The notes: generated by a model from the sequence alone, not told the origin. Counted from the stretch's first letter, positions 28,334 through 36,552 are shown. The stretch is 64,000 bases of DNA from a virus (IMGVR_UViG_3300038301_000548:124001-188000); one strand, 5' to 3'. Translations and numbers: made by a program.

Positions 28334-29098
28334 ATGCAGACAAAAATACTATTTTTATTGACTATTTCTCTCTTTTTAGCGCCGGCATGCACTTTATCTA
28401 AAAATAATGCATATATAAAGCCCCCAATTGACAACTTTGTAAAGGTGTTCAAAGAAGCAAAAATAAAAAAATGTAATAGAAAAACAAAGGTTTGCGAAGA
28501 GAAAACCTTCTACTCCACTGGTAGTGGGTTAATCATAGATCTAATTATGGGAGAGACTATTGTCTTGTCCGCGGGTCATGTTTGTTCTTCTGATTTTAAG
28601 TTTCCAGATGATAAAAAGTTTTCGTTTAGTCACCAGGAGATAATTCTCGGCTTAGACAGTAAGGGTCTTTTTCACCCGGCACATGTTATAATATCTGAAC
28701 AACAGTCAGCTAAAGATGGCACTGCAGACCTATGCGCTCTTTTTATCCCCACTATAGACTATAAGAATATCAAAACAAGAGTAAGGTTTGATCCAAAAAC
28801 CCCAAGGGCCGGCGATGAAGTGTACTATTTGGGTGCACCGTTTGGTGTTTTTCACCCCCCGACAGTTCCGATATTTAAAGGAATCTATAGTGGAGTAGTC
28901 TCCACAACCTCAGCGCTGGCGACTTTTCCAGTGGCGCCTGGATCCAGTGGAGGTGTAGTCTTAAACCTCTCAAATAAAATAGTGGGAGTCGTGTATGCTG
29001 TGCATCCTGGGTTAAATCAAATCTCTATGATCACTAACCATCAGAAGACAAGAGAGTTTCTTATTAAGGTTAAGAACCGCTTTAGAGTTAAAAAGTGA
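28334..29098 (+). CDS. Secreted trypsin-like serine protease, lipoprotein
   Basis: 254 residues; the only convincing plus-strand gene. The signal peptide ends in a lipobox (LAPAC, Cys19). Chymotrypsin-fold triad: His82 in LSAGHVCSS, Asp132 in GTADLCALF, Ser205 in APGSSGGVV. Four extra Cys may form disulfides. It would act in the periplasm or at the outer face of the cell after lipidation. Opposite orientation suggests independent expression, perhaps during early infection or as a moron gene. Confidence 0.88.
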   Translation: MQTKILFLLTISLFLAPACTLSKNNAYIKPPIDNFVKVFKEAKIKKCNRKTKVCEEKTFYSTGSGLIIDLIMGETIVLSAGHVCSSDFKFPDDKKFSFSHQEIILGLDSKGLFHPAHVIISEQQSAKDGTADLCALFIPTIDYKNIKTRVRFDPKTPRAGDEVYYLGAPFGVFHPPTVPIFKGIYSGVVSTTSALATFPVAPGSSGGVVLNLSNKIVGVVYAVHPGLNQISMITNHQKTREFLIKVKNRFRVKK

Positions 29099-29389
29099 TT
29101 AGTCTTCGACTGGGTGGTATTGAATATAGACTTTATAATTCATCGATATACCATCCATTCCCTGGCCAGGACCAGGGGCTGCCGCGGTGAAAAACACATT
29201 CTTTACTTTCTCGTGTTCCATTAAAGAAATTAACAAGTCCAAAGACATTATGTTTACTGTGAATCTATAGAAATTCTCGTCTAGGCCCTTATAAGGAAAG
29301 GACCTGTGGTCTGATATTCTTACAAATTCTTCTTTGTCTTCGAATGGTCTAATTATTTCTCTTGATTCTTCTAATGTGATTGCTCTCAA
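29099..29389 (-). CDS. Uncharacterised 96-aa protein
   Basis: Converges with the serine-protease gene with no spacer: the stop codons are adjacent. The sequence has a mixed fold with TAAAPGPGQGMDGISMNYKVYIQYHPVED at the end. No recognised motif. Lies 22 bp downstream of clpP-like gene and is probably co-transcribed with it. Confidence 0.65.
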   Translation of the reverse strand: MRAITLEESREIIRPFEDKEEFVRISDHRSFPYKGLDENFYRFTVNIMSLDLLISLMEHEKVKNVFFTAAAPGPGQGMDGISMNYKVYIQYHPVED

Positions 29390-29411
29390 ATTTCATTTCT
29401 CCGCTTTGCCA

Positions 29412-30053
29412 TTAGATAAGCTCATCTACCAATCCGTATTCTAAGCACTTTTCGGCTTCCCACCAAATATCGTGTTTTAATAGATTATCCATCTCTCTCT
29501 TTGGTATCTTGGTATGTTCCCTGTAGATATCTTTTATTTTCTTCATTAGCATTTCTGAGTTTTTCATGTCATCTTGCATTTCTTGGAACTTACCCCACAT
29601 GAGACCTGAAAGTTGGTGAACCAACATGCATGCATTCTTATGCATAAAGCGGCGTTCTCCCACACAAGACATTAAAGTTGCTGCGGAGGCTGCGCAGCCA
29701 TCAATTACTGTGTGTACTGGAACTTTAGAGTTCTTTATATAATCTACTGCTGATAAGCCTGCAAAGACCGAACCGCCGTAACTGTTTATGTGAAGTTTGA
29801 TTGGGGGCGGTGCGTACTCAAGCGGCCCTGTCTTAGACAGCATTGAAATATTCATATTAAAAATGCCTTTATTAAGCTTTAATATCTTAGGTCGCGTTAC
29901 ACCGGAATAAAAGTAAATCCTATTATGACTAAAATCTACAATGTTGTGATCTTCTGACGCGTGGCCTTTGCTTTCAGACGCATAGTCATGAGGCGTCATA
30001 CCATCCTCTTCTTCTGGACCCTCTGTTGTGGATCCCCAAAAATAATCTCTCAA
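29412..30053 (-). CDS. clpP: ClpP-like serine protease
   Basis: 213 residues. The ClpP core with catalytic Ser123 (DGCAASAATLMS), His146 (CMLVHQLSG) and Asp195 (KHDIWWEAEKCLEYGLVDEL). INSYGGSVFAGL forms the oxyanion/GG loop. The N-terminal 40 acidic residues are an extension not seen in bacterial ClpP. Phage ClpP homologues act as prohead proteases or as host-type ClpP subunits; without a scaffold next to it the role stays open. If it acts on proheads it would be a candidate for cutting the tagged cargo, but T4-like phages use the unrelated gp21 fold. Confidence 0.88.
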   Translation of the reverse strand: MRDYFWGSTTEGPEEEDGMTPHDYASESKGHASEDHNIVDFSHNRIYFYSGVTRPKILKLNKGIFNMNISMLSKTGPLEYAPPPIKLHINSYGGSVFAGLSAVDYIKNSKVPVHTVIDGCAASAATLMSCVGERRFMHKNACMLVHQLSGLMWGKFQEMQDDMKNSEMLMKKIKDIYREHTKIPKREMDNLLKHDIWWEAEKCLEYGLVDELI

Positions 30054-30054
30054 T

Positions 30055-30627
30055 TTATATCTCCCTCGAAAGTTTCTTTAATATTTGTTTTTTCTGCTCT
30101 TTATTAAACTTTTTTATATTCTTTATGCTAGTATATAATATTTCTATATATATGCCTTCATGGTCCCCCAGTAATGCCGCGGTGATTGTGAAACCATTGG
30201 CACCATTAGCCCAGTATGCTCTTGCTTCCTTTATGCCAGTTTTTATTGCATGGCACTTGGAAGAATAGATTAACTCGTTGATGATCGATGCATCGCGGTG
30301 GACTCGATGTTGTGGGGGTCCATACTTTTTTGTTAAAAATTTAAGAACTAAGTTATATCTTGCTAGACAATTAGAATCCGTAATTCCTCTTGGACCGAAG
30401 ATAAGTAAAGCCTTTGATAATTTATTGTTTGAGAAATAAAGCTGAACCTCTGTCTCCATCGACAAAAGAAGAGTTTTGTTTAGATAAGTCAAAGATCCTG
30501 ATTTTATTGAACCCGTATAGTATCTATAGCCCTCTACTTTAGGAGGTTTTGCGTGCTCTTTGCCCCAGTCTAAACCTAGAGGGCTATAAAACGTCGTAAT
30601 TATCAATAATGTTGCAATATTTATCAT
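30055..30627 (-). CDS. Exported protein of unknown function
   Basis: 190 residues; N-terminal hydrophobic stretch NIATLLIITTFYSPLG suggests export. The remaining part is mixed alpha/beta with SLTYLNKTLLLSMETEVQLYFSNNKLSKALLIF. A 12-bp inverted repeat (TATAGCCCTCTA, 30525-30536, and its complement at 30577-30588) lies in the early coding part and could fold in the mRNA. Starts 18 bp after the tRNA. Confidence 0.7.
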   Translation of the reverse strand: MINIATLLIITTFYSPLGLDWGKEHAKPPKVEGYRYYTGSIKSGSLTYLNKTLLLSMETEVQLYFSNNKLSKALLIFGPRGITDSNCLARYNLVLKFLTKKYGPPQHRVHRDASIINELIYSSKCHAIKTGIKEARAYWANGANGFTITAALLGDHEGIYIEILYTSIKNIKKFNKEQKKQILKKLSREI

Positions 30628-30645
30628 AATTTTTTATTAAGTTAG

Positions 30646-30719
30646 TGGGCCTCCGCGGACTTGAACCGCGAACCTGCCGGTTATGAGCCGGATGCTCTGA
30701 CCAATTGAGCTAGAGGCCC
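30646..30719 (-). tRNA. tRNA with CAU anticodon, probably tRNA-Ile2 (lysidine)
   Basis: 74-nt cloverleaf: acceptor GGGCCTC pairs with GAGGCCC, D-stem GCTC/GAGC, anticodon loop CTCATAA, T-arm CGCGG-TTCAAGT-CCGCG, discriminator A, no encoded CCA. The first pair of the anticodon stem is mismatched (T27/C43). The anticodon CAU could be Met or Ile2. The acceptor pairs C4-G69 and C5-G68 are the ones TilS is known to need in E. coli tRNA-Ile2, and a tilS gene lies 19 bp upstream, so Ile2 reading AUA is preferred. Confidence 0.88.
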
Positions 30720-30738
30720 CCACATGAACAATATACAC

Positions 30739-31344
30739 CTATTTAACATAAAGTTCAAGCAGTTTTTTTCGAATAGTTTTGCGAATTCCTGGATTTACTT
30801 TCAAAACGGCTGGTATGACGTTATGACGTATGTGATTTCTCATATGATTTGTGTGCTGGTTTGAAGGATCTTCAGTCCACGGAATGCTATGGTTCTCTGC
30901 GTATGATAGTATTGATTTTTTATCTGTCAAAAGAAAGGGCCTATATATATTTGGATCTCTTTTGTACGGAATAACTTTTCCATTTCCATGGAAACTAGAC
31001 ATAAGCCAAGTCTCTACACAGTCATCGAGGTGATGACAAGTAATAATAAAGTTACTGCGAAGCCTGTTGAAAAAAGCATATCTTTCATCCCTCCAGAATT
31101 CCTCAAGTGATCTTTTGCCTTTAAACCCCTTGATCTTACCAATAACTAGGTTTAAACTATGCTGAAATGCATAATTTTCTACAAAAGAAAGCGCTTCTTT
31201 TGAGTGAATGGTGTCGTGATCAAAATAAGCTAAGCTAACGTCTCTCTTGCCATGTGTAAGGAAATGAGAAACAACCATTGAATCGATTCCGCCGGAGCAT
31301 GCAATTGTTACCTTGTGTGGTATTTTTCCAATTATTCTTAACAT
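30739..31344 (-). CDS. tilS: tRNA(Ile)-lysidine synthase, minimal
   Basis: 201 residues. N-type ATP-pyrophosphatase with the PP-loop SGGIDS at 17-22, then DHDTIH, the TilS-typical CHHLDDCVETWLM and WTEDPSNQHTNHMRNHIRH segments. Only the catalytic N-domain is present; E. coli TilS (432 aa) has two more domains and Aquifex TilS (about 317) one more. It adds lysine to C34 of tRNA-Ile2, changing both charging and codon reading from AUG to AUA. Directly upstream of the CAU tRNA. Confidence 0.9.
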   Translation of the reverse strand: MLRIIGKIPHKVTIACSGGIDSMVVSHFLTHGKRDVSLAYFDHDTIHSKEALSFVENYAFQHSLNLVIGKIKGFKGKRSLEEFWRDERYAFFNRLRSNFIITCHHLDDCVETWLMSSFHGNGKVIPYKRDPNIYRPFLLTDKKSILSYAENHSIPWTEDPSNQHTNHMRNHIRHNVIPAVLKVNPGIRKTIRKKLLELYVK

Positions 31345-31382
31345 TTTAAAATTATATCAAATAACTATAAAAATATCAAATA

Positions 31383-32729
31383 CTATTTTCTCGTAGTTCT
31401 GGCGGCTACCTTGTCTAAGCCGCTTGTTGCAGTGTCGACTATATCAACAAAGGGGTTTCTCTCAGGGTAAAGGTCTTGACCAGGAGTGACTGCTTTCTTT
31501 TTTCCTTTAGATTTGATCCAAACTTTTGTATTTCTACTTTTCTTGAAAGACTTTAATAACTTCTTAGCCAAGGGGCGCCCCCTTTTCACAGACTCTGGGG
31601 CGAACACTCTGACATGTATATGGTTTTTATGATTACTTACCTTGCCATTAAGATTGATTTTGCCATTAGGTTTTCCTTTTGTTTTGGGCGCGCCCACATG
31701 CCACGAGGACTTTTCCCCAAAAAGGGTAGCAGCTACCTTCAGAGAACTATGTAGGGACTTATCTATGATAGTCATTTCGACTAGGCCAGACTTAGCAAGG
31801 CCCGCGATCAGTTTCCAAGTTCTTATTGGATCAAACGTACCTAGGAGAACTTTCAGCGCGGTGATTCGATCCGTCCAGTCTTTATCCGGGTAAGTTGTTA
31901 CTATGCTTTCTAGCTCTGCTCTGCCTATAAATTCCGGTGTTAAAGCTCTAGGAGGAGATGCTACTTTGAACCCTTCAACCATCTCATATCCAGGCATCAT
32001 ATAGAAACCTAAATCTCCATCTTGGCCGGTCTGATGGGATCCATGGCCGGCGACTTTGCGTCCTCCGTGGTAAGTGTTCCCGTAGATGTCAGTATGATGA
32101 GGGGCCACGCCTAAATCCTCTATCAGTAATTTAGATGTCTCTACTGGAATGATCTTTTCTTTTTTTAAAAAATCAATATACTTCTGGTCTTCATTCTCCA
32201 CGACGGACTGGCCAGGTTCTCCTAGGATATAGGCTAGCCATAATCTATCATACTCTTCCTGCTTGGTTGCGTGGACGTGTGCGATGCCTTTTTTTATTGT
32301 TTTTATTAGCTCGTTAGTTCCATAATGATTCTTCTTTCCATTGCCCTGCTTGTTTGCGCCTAGTTCCCAGCGCGGGTCTGTTCCTATGTGTTCTCCGTTA
32401 AGAAATAGGCCGTATGGAGCTGGCGCCCTGATTTTTATTTTTTTAGCAGTCTTTGTGCCGTCGTCATTTGTTATTGTTTTTGTTTTGTATTTTGGCTTTT
32501 TGCCGGTTCCGCGGAGACTCCCTATAACAGCTGATTTCTTTGTTTTTTCTGGCTCTGGTCGACGAATTGATTCTGGGGGCTCTAGGTCTTCCTCTGGAGG
32601 GTAGTCCACTGTGATTCCTCCCTCTAGACTATTATCCATAGACAGCCAGGGAGTTGCTTCTTGTTCTTGCAAGTTTGCTTCTTTTTCTTTGAAGCTTCTC
32701 CAATATTGTAATATTTCTGTCATCAACAT
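31383..32729 (-). CDS. M74 (MepA-like) murein endopeptidase with N-terminal tag
   Basis: 448 residues, ATG at 32729 behind AAAGGAG (ATG at codon 3 also possible). The N-terminus (MTEILQYWRSFKEKE) resembles the tag of the cargo genes downstream. Residues 35-100 are Pro/Glu/Lys-rich linker. The peptidase has H229-x-x-H232 and D237-x-D239 in GHGSHQTGQDGDLGFYM and a distal HIHVR, the LAS-type zinc site of penicillin-insensitive D,D/L,D-endopeptidases. A basic C-tail follows. It would cut peptide cross-links, either on entry (if packed in the head) or at lysis. Confidence 0.85.
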   Translation of the reverse strand: MLMTEILQYWRSFKEKEANLQEQEATPWLSMDNSLEGGITVDYPPEEDLEPPESIRRPEPEKTKKSAVIGSLRGTGKKPKYKTKTITNDDGTKTAKKIKIRAPAPYGLFLNGEHIGTDPRWELGANKQGNGKKNHYGTNELIKTIKKGIAHVHATKQEEYDRLWLAYILGEPGQSVVENEDQKYIDFLKKEKIIPVETSKLLIEDLGVAPHHTDIYGNTYHGGRKVAGHGSHQTGQDGDLGFYMMPGYEMVEGFKVASPPRALTPEFIGRAELESIVTTYPDKDWTDRITALKVLLGTFDPIRTWKLIAGLAKSGLVEMTIIDKSLHSSLKVAATLFGEKSSWHVGAPKTKGKPNGKINLNGKVSNHKNHIHVRVFAPESVKRGRPLAKKLLKSFKKSRNTKVWIKSKGKKKAVTPGQDLYPERNPFVDIVDTATSGLDKVAARTTRK

Positions 32730-32753
32730 TTTTTTTCTCCTTTGCTTCCTCAG

Positions 32754-33581
32754 TTACCTTACACGCAGGTTAGAAAAAGCAGATTCTCCCCCTGGGAGCC
32801 AATTACGATCAACATCGCCGGGGATGCCTTGAATGCTGCCAGAGCCAGTCCACTGCCATATTGACCAATCATTCCAATTTCCTAAACGATCTTTTTTAAT
32901 CCCTGACTTAAAGGCTTTTTGGCTATAGTAGGCATGCCATAATTCATACTCGTCCAAGCCAGTTGTATCCCTGTTCAAGTGATACTTCACCATGTTCCCT
33001 CCAGTATAAAGGATTGGCTTGGTGCCAAGCTTCTTCTCAGTTTGCCTTAGAAACGTCAAAACCCAGTCTCTTAGTGAGTTTGCGGTGTGGGTGCCGGCAG
33101 TTTCGAAGTCTAAAACTGGTCTCATACCACCAGTGAAAACTGGGCAGTTTTTTGCAAAATTCTCTATTTCCTTGTGGGGGTCATCATGCAGATCTGGTCT
33201 TGCGAAGTGATAGCCGCCGGCGGGTATATTGACTGACTTAGCTCCGGAGAAATGTGATTTAATTGTTTTCTGTACATGACTATTACCCTCTGTTGTTTTG
33301 ATCCAACAGAAATTAGCCAGGCCTGATTGTTTTAAGGTATTCCAATCTATATTCTTCTGATAGGCACTAATGTCTATCCCTGCGTAGATTTCTATTGCCA
33401 TGGAGGCTCGAGTTGCTGGTCCGACTTTAGAATCTATCGTAAGGCCATTTTCAGATTGGTATTGCTTTACTGCTTGTTTTGTTATGGGGCCAAAATCGCC
33501 GTCTGGTTCGAGATTCAAGACTTGCTGAATTCTCTTTACTTCTTGGCCTTTACTTCCTTCTTCATGAACCCAATATTTCAT
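32754..33581 (-). CDS. GH25 muramidase with peptidoglycan-binding domain (endolysin)
   Basis: 275 residues. Peptidoglycan-binding type 1 domain at 1-62 (GSKGQEVKRIQQVLNLEPDGDFGPIT). GH25 domain from 66 with AGIDISAYQ (Asp70), FCWIKTTEG, AGGYHFARP and PVLDFE (Asp158, Glu160), the catalytic acidic residues on the barrel strands. It cleaves MurNAc-GlcNAc bonds. No export signal, so release would need a holin, which I did not identify. Ends 24 bp before the M74 gene. Confidence 0.9.
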   Translation of the reverse strand: MKYWVHEEGSKGQEVKRIQQVLNLEPDGDFGPITKQAVKQYQSENGLTIDSKVGPATRASMAIEIYAGIDISAYQKNIDWNTLKQSGLANFCWIKTTEGNSHVQKTIKSHFSGAKSVNIPAGGYHFARPDLHDDPHKEIENFAKNCPVFTGGMRPVLDFETAGTHTANSLRDWVLTFLRQTEKKLGTKPILYTGGNMVKYHLNRDTTGLDEYELWHAYYSQKAFKSGIKKDRLGNWNDWSIWQWTGSGSIQGIPGDVDRNWLPGGESAFSNLRVR

Positions 33582-33583
33582 AA

Positions 33584-34009
33584 TTACACTCGAGGAGATA
33601 ATCTATTTATCAGGTCCTGAATCTCACTATCGTCCATAGCTGATAGATTATTTTTTATGTTGGCTAACATTACCTCTACTTGCTCCAAGGCGCGGTTTCT
33701 GTCCAGTGGCATGGTTAGTTCTTCTTCTAATTGGCCGTGATCTCTTGCTTTATTTCCTGCGATGTATCGAGCTGCTGATGACATATAGTCTCCTGCCTTT
33801 GTGATCTTCGCTTCAAGCCACTCAGGTAAATCGTCTTCGTCAGTGACCAGGTCAAGTAGGACAGTCGTATCCGCTACTAGATGAGCTAGCGTGGTCCTAT
33901 GCATACGAGCCTCTTCACCATGGTGAGAATTCTTATACTTACCAGGACCGCTAGCACATGTGCTGGCTGCATATTCTGTTATTTTTAATTTTATTGTCTT
34001 GTTATTCAT
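33584..34009 (-). CDS. Conserved phage protein with EWLEAKITKAGDY motif
   Basis: 141 residues, helical. The central LPEWLEAKITKAGDYMSSAARYI is a motif seen in many small T4-like marine phage proteins of unknown function, generally virion-associated. Ends 2 bp before the endolysin start, so it belongs to the lysis/cargo operon. Confidence 0.75.
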   Translation of the reverse strand: MNNKTIKLKITEYAASTCASGPGKYKNSHHGEEARMHRTTLAHLVADTTVLLDLVTDEDDLPEWLEAKITKAGDYMSSAARYIAGNKARDHGQLEEELTMPLDRNRALEQVEVMLANIKNNLSAMDDSEIQDLINRLSPRV

Positions 34010-34085
34010 GTAGGGTCCCCATAGATGGTCTAGCGATCTTAATTAATTAGTAAAATTTGACAACAAAAGTTTGAATTATTGAAAT

Positions 34086-34373
34086 TTAAAAAGAATTCCT
34101 CAAAAGATACAAGATAGGATCCCGAGATTTTTTCATATGTTCATTCTTTTCTTTTTCTCTTAGCTTGCGTAATATAACTTCTTCTTCTGATAATTTCTTG
34201 AAGATGGAGTCTTTGAAGGCAACGGTACCGTATGAGTCTTGGGGGATCTTAAAGTTGTAGATAATTCTCTTATTTCTCGTGTCGACTCTATCAAAAACAA
34301 AAGTTGTCCCGGGAGGGTAGTATTTACCTCGAGGAGAGACCCACCCTCTCTTAAGGGTAGCTTTAATTATCAT
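34086..34373 (-). CDS. Uncharacterised 95-aa protein
   Basis: Beta-rich N-terminal 60 residues (GWVSPRGKYYPPGTTFVFD), charged C-terminal helix. It starts 15 bp after the stop of the tagged metallopeptidase. Its ATG follows a GATTCC string without a clear Shine-Dalgarno. No family recognised. Confidence 0.65.
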   Translation of the reverse strand: MIIKATLKRGWVSPRGKYYPPGTTFVFDRVDTRNKRIIYNFKIPQDSYGTVAFKDSIFKKLSEEEVILRKLREKEKNEHMKKSRDPILYLLRNSF

Positions 34374-34388
34374 GGAATCGATTTAGTA

Positions 34389-35417
34389 TCAAATACCAGC
34401 CCAGCTTTTGAATCTTGATAACATATTTGAATATATCGAACCCTCTTCTTTGTCCGGTTTACAACCTTTCGGATATAGGGGTTGACCATTTATCTTTTGA
34501 GCGCATGGAAGTTGGGCCCTTGCGTAAGCCATTAGTGCTGATTTCCACATTGACAACCCTCTAACTAACTCATCCTTATTTTCAATCTTTTTATGAAGAG
34601 CTGCGACGGAGTCAGAGTCTCCTTCTGATTCTGCTTTTTTTGTTTCTTCATAATAATCCTCTATGGAGAATTCTGATGTCTTCTTTATGTTTTCTATATT
34701 CTTGTTTACCACATCCTCAAATGTTAAATTAAACCTCTTCGCCTCTTCGTAGTATCCTCGAGCGTGGGCTTCGACTTCATGAGAACTCATATAATAGCTC
34801 AAATCTTTCCCGAGTTCAACTGTTTTCGAGCTGGCGGTGACAGCCTGGCGCGCATGAGTTAATTCATGAGCTAATGCTTCTGTAATTTTGATTCGGATGT
34901 TCTCTAGTTGTTTGCGGAAAAGAGCTACAGTACTTACTTCTAACTCATTGATTATAATTTTTATATTTAATTCTGTCCTTTCTAATGAATATTCAGAATT
35001 TGCATCAACAAATATTTGATCTTTTGAGCCAAAACTGCCGGCGACCACAAAAGGTCGCGAATCATGTTCGCTGCTTCTTAAAATTACCCTTAAATTAAAG
35101 ACCTCTATTGGGGATATTCCAACTTTTCTGTTGGAGCGTCGCTGGCGCCCTCGATAATCAGAAGATGAACCTGAGTACTCGTCAGGCAGGCCATCCTGAA
35201 AACCGTCTGCATAAGGGTCTTTTCCAAGTTTCCAACTCCAATTGTTATACTGGATATTAAAGGCTTCCCTTAGTGTGTCTTCTGGGTTTGAGTTCTTTGT
35301 TTTGTGGGTCAAAAGAGTCATGATAGCTCGCGACCATGTGGTGACTAGGCTTCGGACCTGGGTCTCGGTTATAATTTGCTCTTCAAACCCTTTCCAATTT
35401 TCCATTATAAGTTTCAT
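34389..35417 (-). CDS. Tagged zinc metallopeptidase (HELTH)
   Basis: 342 residues. It opens with the class A tag MKLIMENWKGFEEQIITE. A zincin motif follows at H184-E185-x-x-H188 (TEALAHELTHARQ), and SSHEVEAHARGYYEEA about 30 residues later offers a third ligand as in gluzincin-like phage peptidases. Two Cys near the end. Preceded by a cassette-junction repeat and the ACTATTTA element; no Shine-Dalgarno is visible before the ATG. Probably a head-packaged cargo protease acting on a host protein after injection (inference). Confidence 0.85.
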   Translation of the reverse strand: MKLIMENWKGFEEQIITETQVRSLVTTWSRAIMTLLTHKTKNSNPEDTLREAFNIQYNNWSWKLGKDPYADGFQDGLPDEYSGSSSDYRGRQRRSNRKVGISPIEVFNLRVILRSSEHDSRPFVVAGSFGSKDQIFVDANSEYSLERTELNIKIIINELEVSTVALFRKQLENIRIKITEALAHELTHARQAVTASSKTVELGKDLSYYMSSHEVEAHARGYYEEAKRFNLTFEDVVNKNIENIKKTSEFSIEDYYEETKKAESEGDSDSVAALHKKIENKDELVRGLSMWKSALMAYARAQLPCAQKINGQPLYPKGCKPDKEEGSIYSNMLSRFKSWAGI

Positions 35418-35422
35418 AATAT

Positions 35423-35430
35423 TAAATAGT
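35423..35430 (-). promoter_or_regulatory. ACTATTTA element before tagged metallopeptidase
   Basis: Minus strand reads ACTATTTA 5 nt before the ATG at 35417. The same octamer or the variant ACTACTTA occurs upstream of at least eight other genes in the cargo region. A candidate late-promoter core for the gp55-like factor, but here it is too close to the start codon unless the transcript is leaderless. Confidence 0.45.
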
Positions 35431-35442
35431 TTCCAATATAAG

Positions 35443-35469
35443 AAAAGTTGGTGGAGGTGGCGGGAGTTA
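35443..35469 (-). repeat. Cassette junction repeat, copy 1
   Basis: Plus-strand core GTTGGTGGAGGTGGCGGGAG; on the coding strand it reads CTCCCGCCACCTCCACCAAC and begins inside the stop codon of the 35467 gene. One of seven copies between 35.4 and 39.4 kb. It contains CACCTCC, identical to the anti-Shine-Dalgarno end of 16S rRNA. Confidence 0.85.
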
Positions 35470-35784
35470 TGCTAAATTTCTGTCTCCAAGATTGCCCTTT
35501 AGGCGCTGCAGCATTATATTAACAATCAGGAATTTTTCTAACTCTGGATTTCCGGAGGAATATTTTTTTGCTAATTCTTCTGGTGGGGTGGCGGAGGCTA
35601 TTTCTCCAGATTTCTGCATGGCGACCGTCACTTCGTATGCATCATCTAACCAATCAGGCGCGATGTCATGTTGGTCTTCCATCTCCTGCTGTGACCAACG
35701 GCGCCCAAGGTCGTATTTCTGCTGATCTGAATGCTCCTCTGTTACGAACTTTCTCCAGTTTTCCATTATAAGTTTATGTTTCAT
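35467..35784 (-). CDS. Tagged cargo protein (105 aa)
   Basis: Starts MKHKLIMENWRKFVTEE, class A tag with candidate cleavage after VTE. The remaining 85 residues are helical and acidic (WSQQEMEDQHDIAPDWLDDAYE) with no recognised domain. Bracketed by junction repeats on both sides, with ACTACTTA 5 nt before the ATG. A packaged small protein, like the T4 internal proteins, is the best inference. Confidence 0.8.
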   Translation of the reverse strand: MKHKLIMENWRKFVTEEHSDQQKYDLGRRWSQQEMEDQHDIAPDWLDDAYEVTVAMQKSGEIASATPPEELAKKYSSGNPELEKFLIVNIMLQRLKGNLGDRNLA

Positions 35785-35789
35785 AATAA

Positions 35790-35797
35790 TAAGTAGT
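35790..35797 (-). promoter_or_regulatory. ACTACTTA element before 105-aa tagged gene
   Basis: Variant of the ACTATTTA octamer, followed by TTATT and then the ATG. The context (GGGGACTACTTATTATTATG) is nearly identical to that of the next cassette at 36558-36565. Confidence 0.45.
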
Positions 35798-35810
35798 CCC
35801 CAAAATAAGA

Positions 35811-35892
35811 AAAGTTGGTGGACAAAAGGTATACAGCTAGAGCCAGGTGTATACCTTTTGTTACGGTGTGGATTTGGAGGTGGCGGGAGTTA
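35811..35892 (-). repeat. Cassette junction repeat, copy 2, split by hairpin insert
   Basis: The two halves of the junction repeat (35811-35821 and 35876-35892) are separated by a 54-bp insert. The insert begins with a perfect 13-bp inverted repeat, ACAAAAGGTATAC at 35822-35834 and its complement at 35849-35861, with a 14-nt loop; it could fold as a strong terminator-like hairpin on either strand. Confidence 0.8.
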
Positions 35893-36552
35893 GTTGGCAC
35901 TTGTAATGCGGGGGTCGCTATATGTGTCTTTTATCTCATCTTCGGCCTTTTCAGCTGCATAATCTTTGCCTGATTTATCTGTTCCGGATGTTGAAATAAT
36001 TTTTGTTATTGCCTCTATCTTGTTTAGCCAACTAATATTTATTTTCTTTCCCTGGGTAATTAATCTCTTTTGCAATTTTGCCGCGCGTGGATTTATTTTG
36101 GGATCCCCCCCAGCATAACGAATAGACATTATAACTGCTTGGTGAAGATCTTGAAACGCGCTTCGATTGTGTTTTCCCAATGTGGCTCTCATACTGTCAA
36201 GAAGAACGCGATGGCTGCAGAATTCTTCCTGGCCGGGTGAAGTGGAACACTCACTATTGCGCGCAGAGGTAAGATCTGATAATGTTGTATAGTAGGCATT
36301 ATCTCCTTTGTATAAAGCACTAAAATCAGATTCTTGTTTTGTTTTGATTTTGCCCGTGCGCGTTTCCTCTTCCATCTGATATATTCTAACAGTGGCTGGG
36401 TTGAATTTTTTCCCTTTTACAAAATTCTCGTACCATACTGCAATTAATATATACTTTTCATTTTCAGACATCGCTCTTGCATAAGATGAGTGCTTCGCCT
36501 CTTCCTCTGCTAGGAACTTCTTCCAGTTTTCCATTATAAGTTTATGTTTCAT
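35890..36552 (-). CDS. Tagged cargo protein (220 aa)
   Basis: Starts MKHKLIMENWKKFLAEEEA, the closest match to the T4 capsid-targeting plan, with candidate cleavage after LAE. The rest is soluble, with a helical C-terminal half (SWLNKIEAITKIISTSGTDKSGKDYAAEKAEDEI). No domain recognised. Shares its 5' flank and first 13 codons almost base for base with the 35467 gene, while the bodies are unrelated, as expected of exchanged cassettes. Confidence 0.8.
   Translation of the reverse strand: MKHKLIMENWKKFLAEEEAKHSSYARAMSENEKYILIAVWYENFVKGKKFNPATVRIYQMEEETRTGKIKTKQESDFSALYKGDNAYYTTLSDLTSARNSECSTSPGQEEFCSHRVLLDSMRATLGKHNRSAFQDLHQAVIMSIRYAGGDPKINPRAAKLQKRLITQGKKINISWLNKIEAITKIISTSGTDKSGKDYAAEKAEDEIKDTYSDPRITSAN

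Noticed and set aside
30646-30719. Initiator or elongator tRNA-Met
   Set aside because: Anticodon alone allows it, but the acceptor pairs C4-G69/C5-G68 and the adjacent tilS favour tRNA-Ile2.
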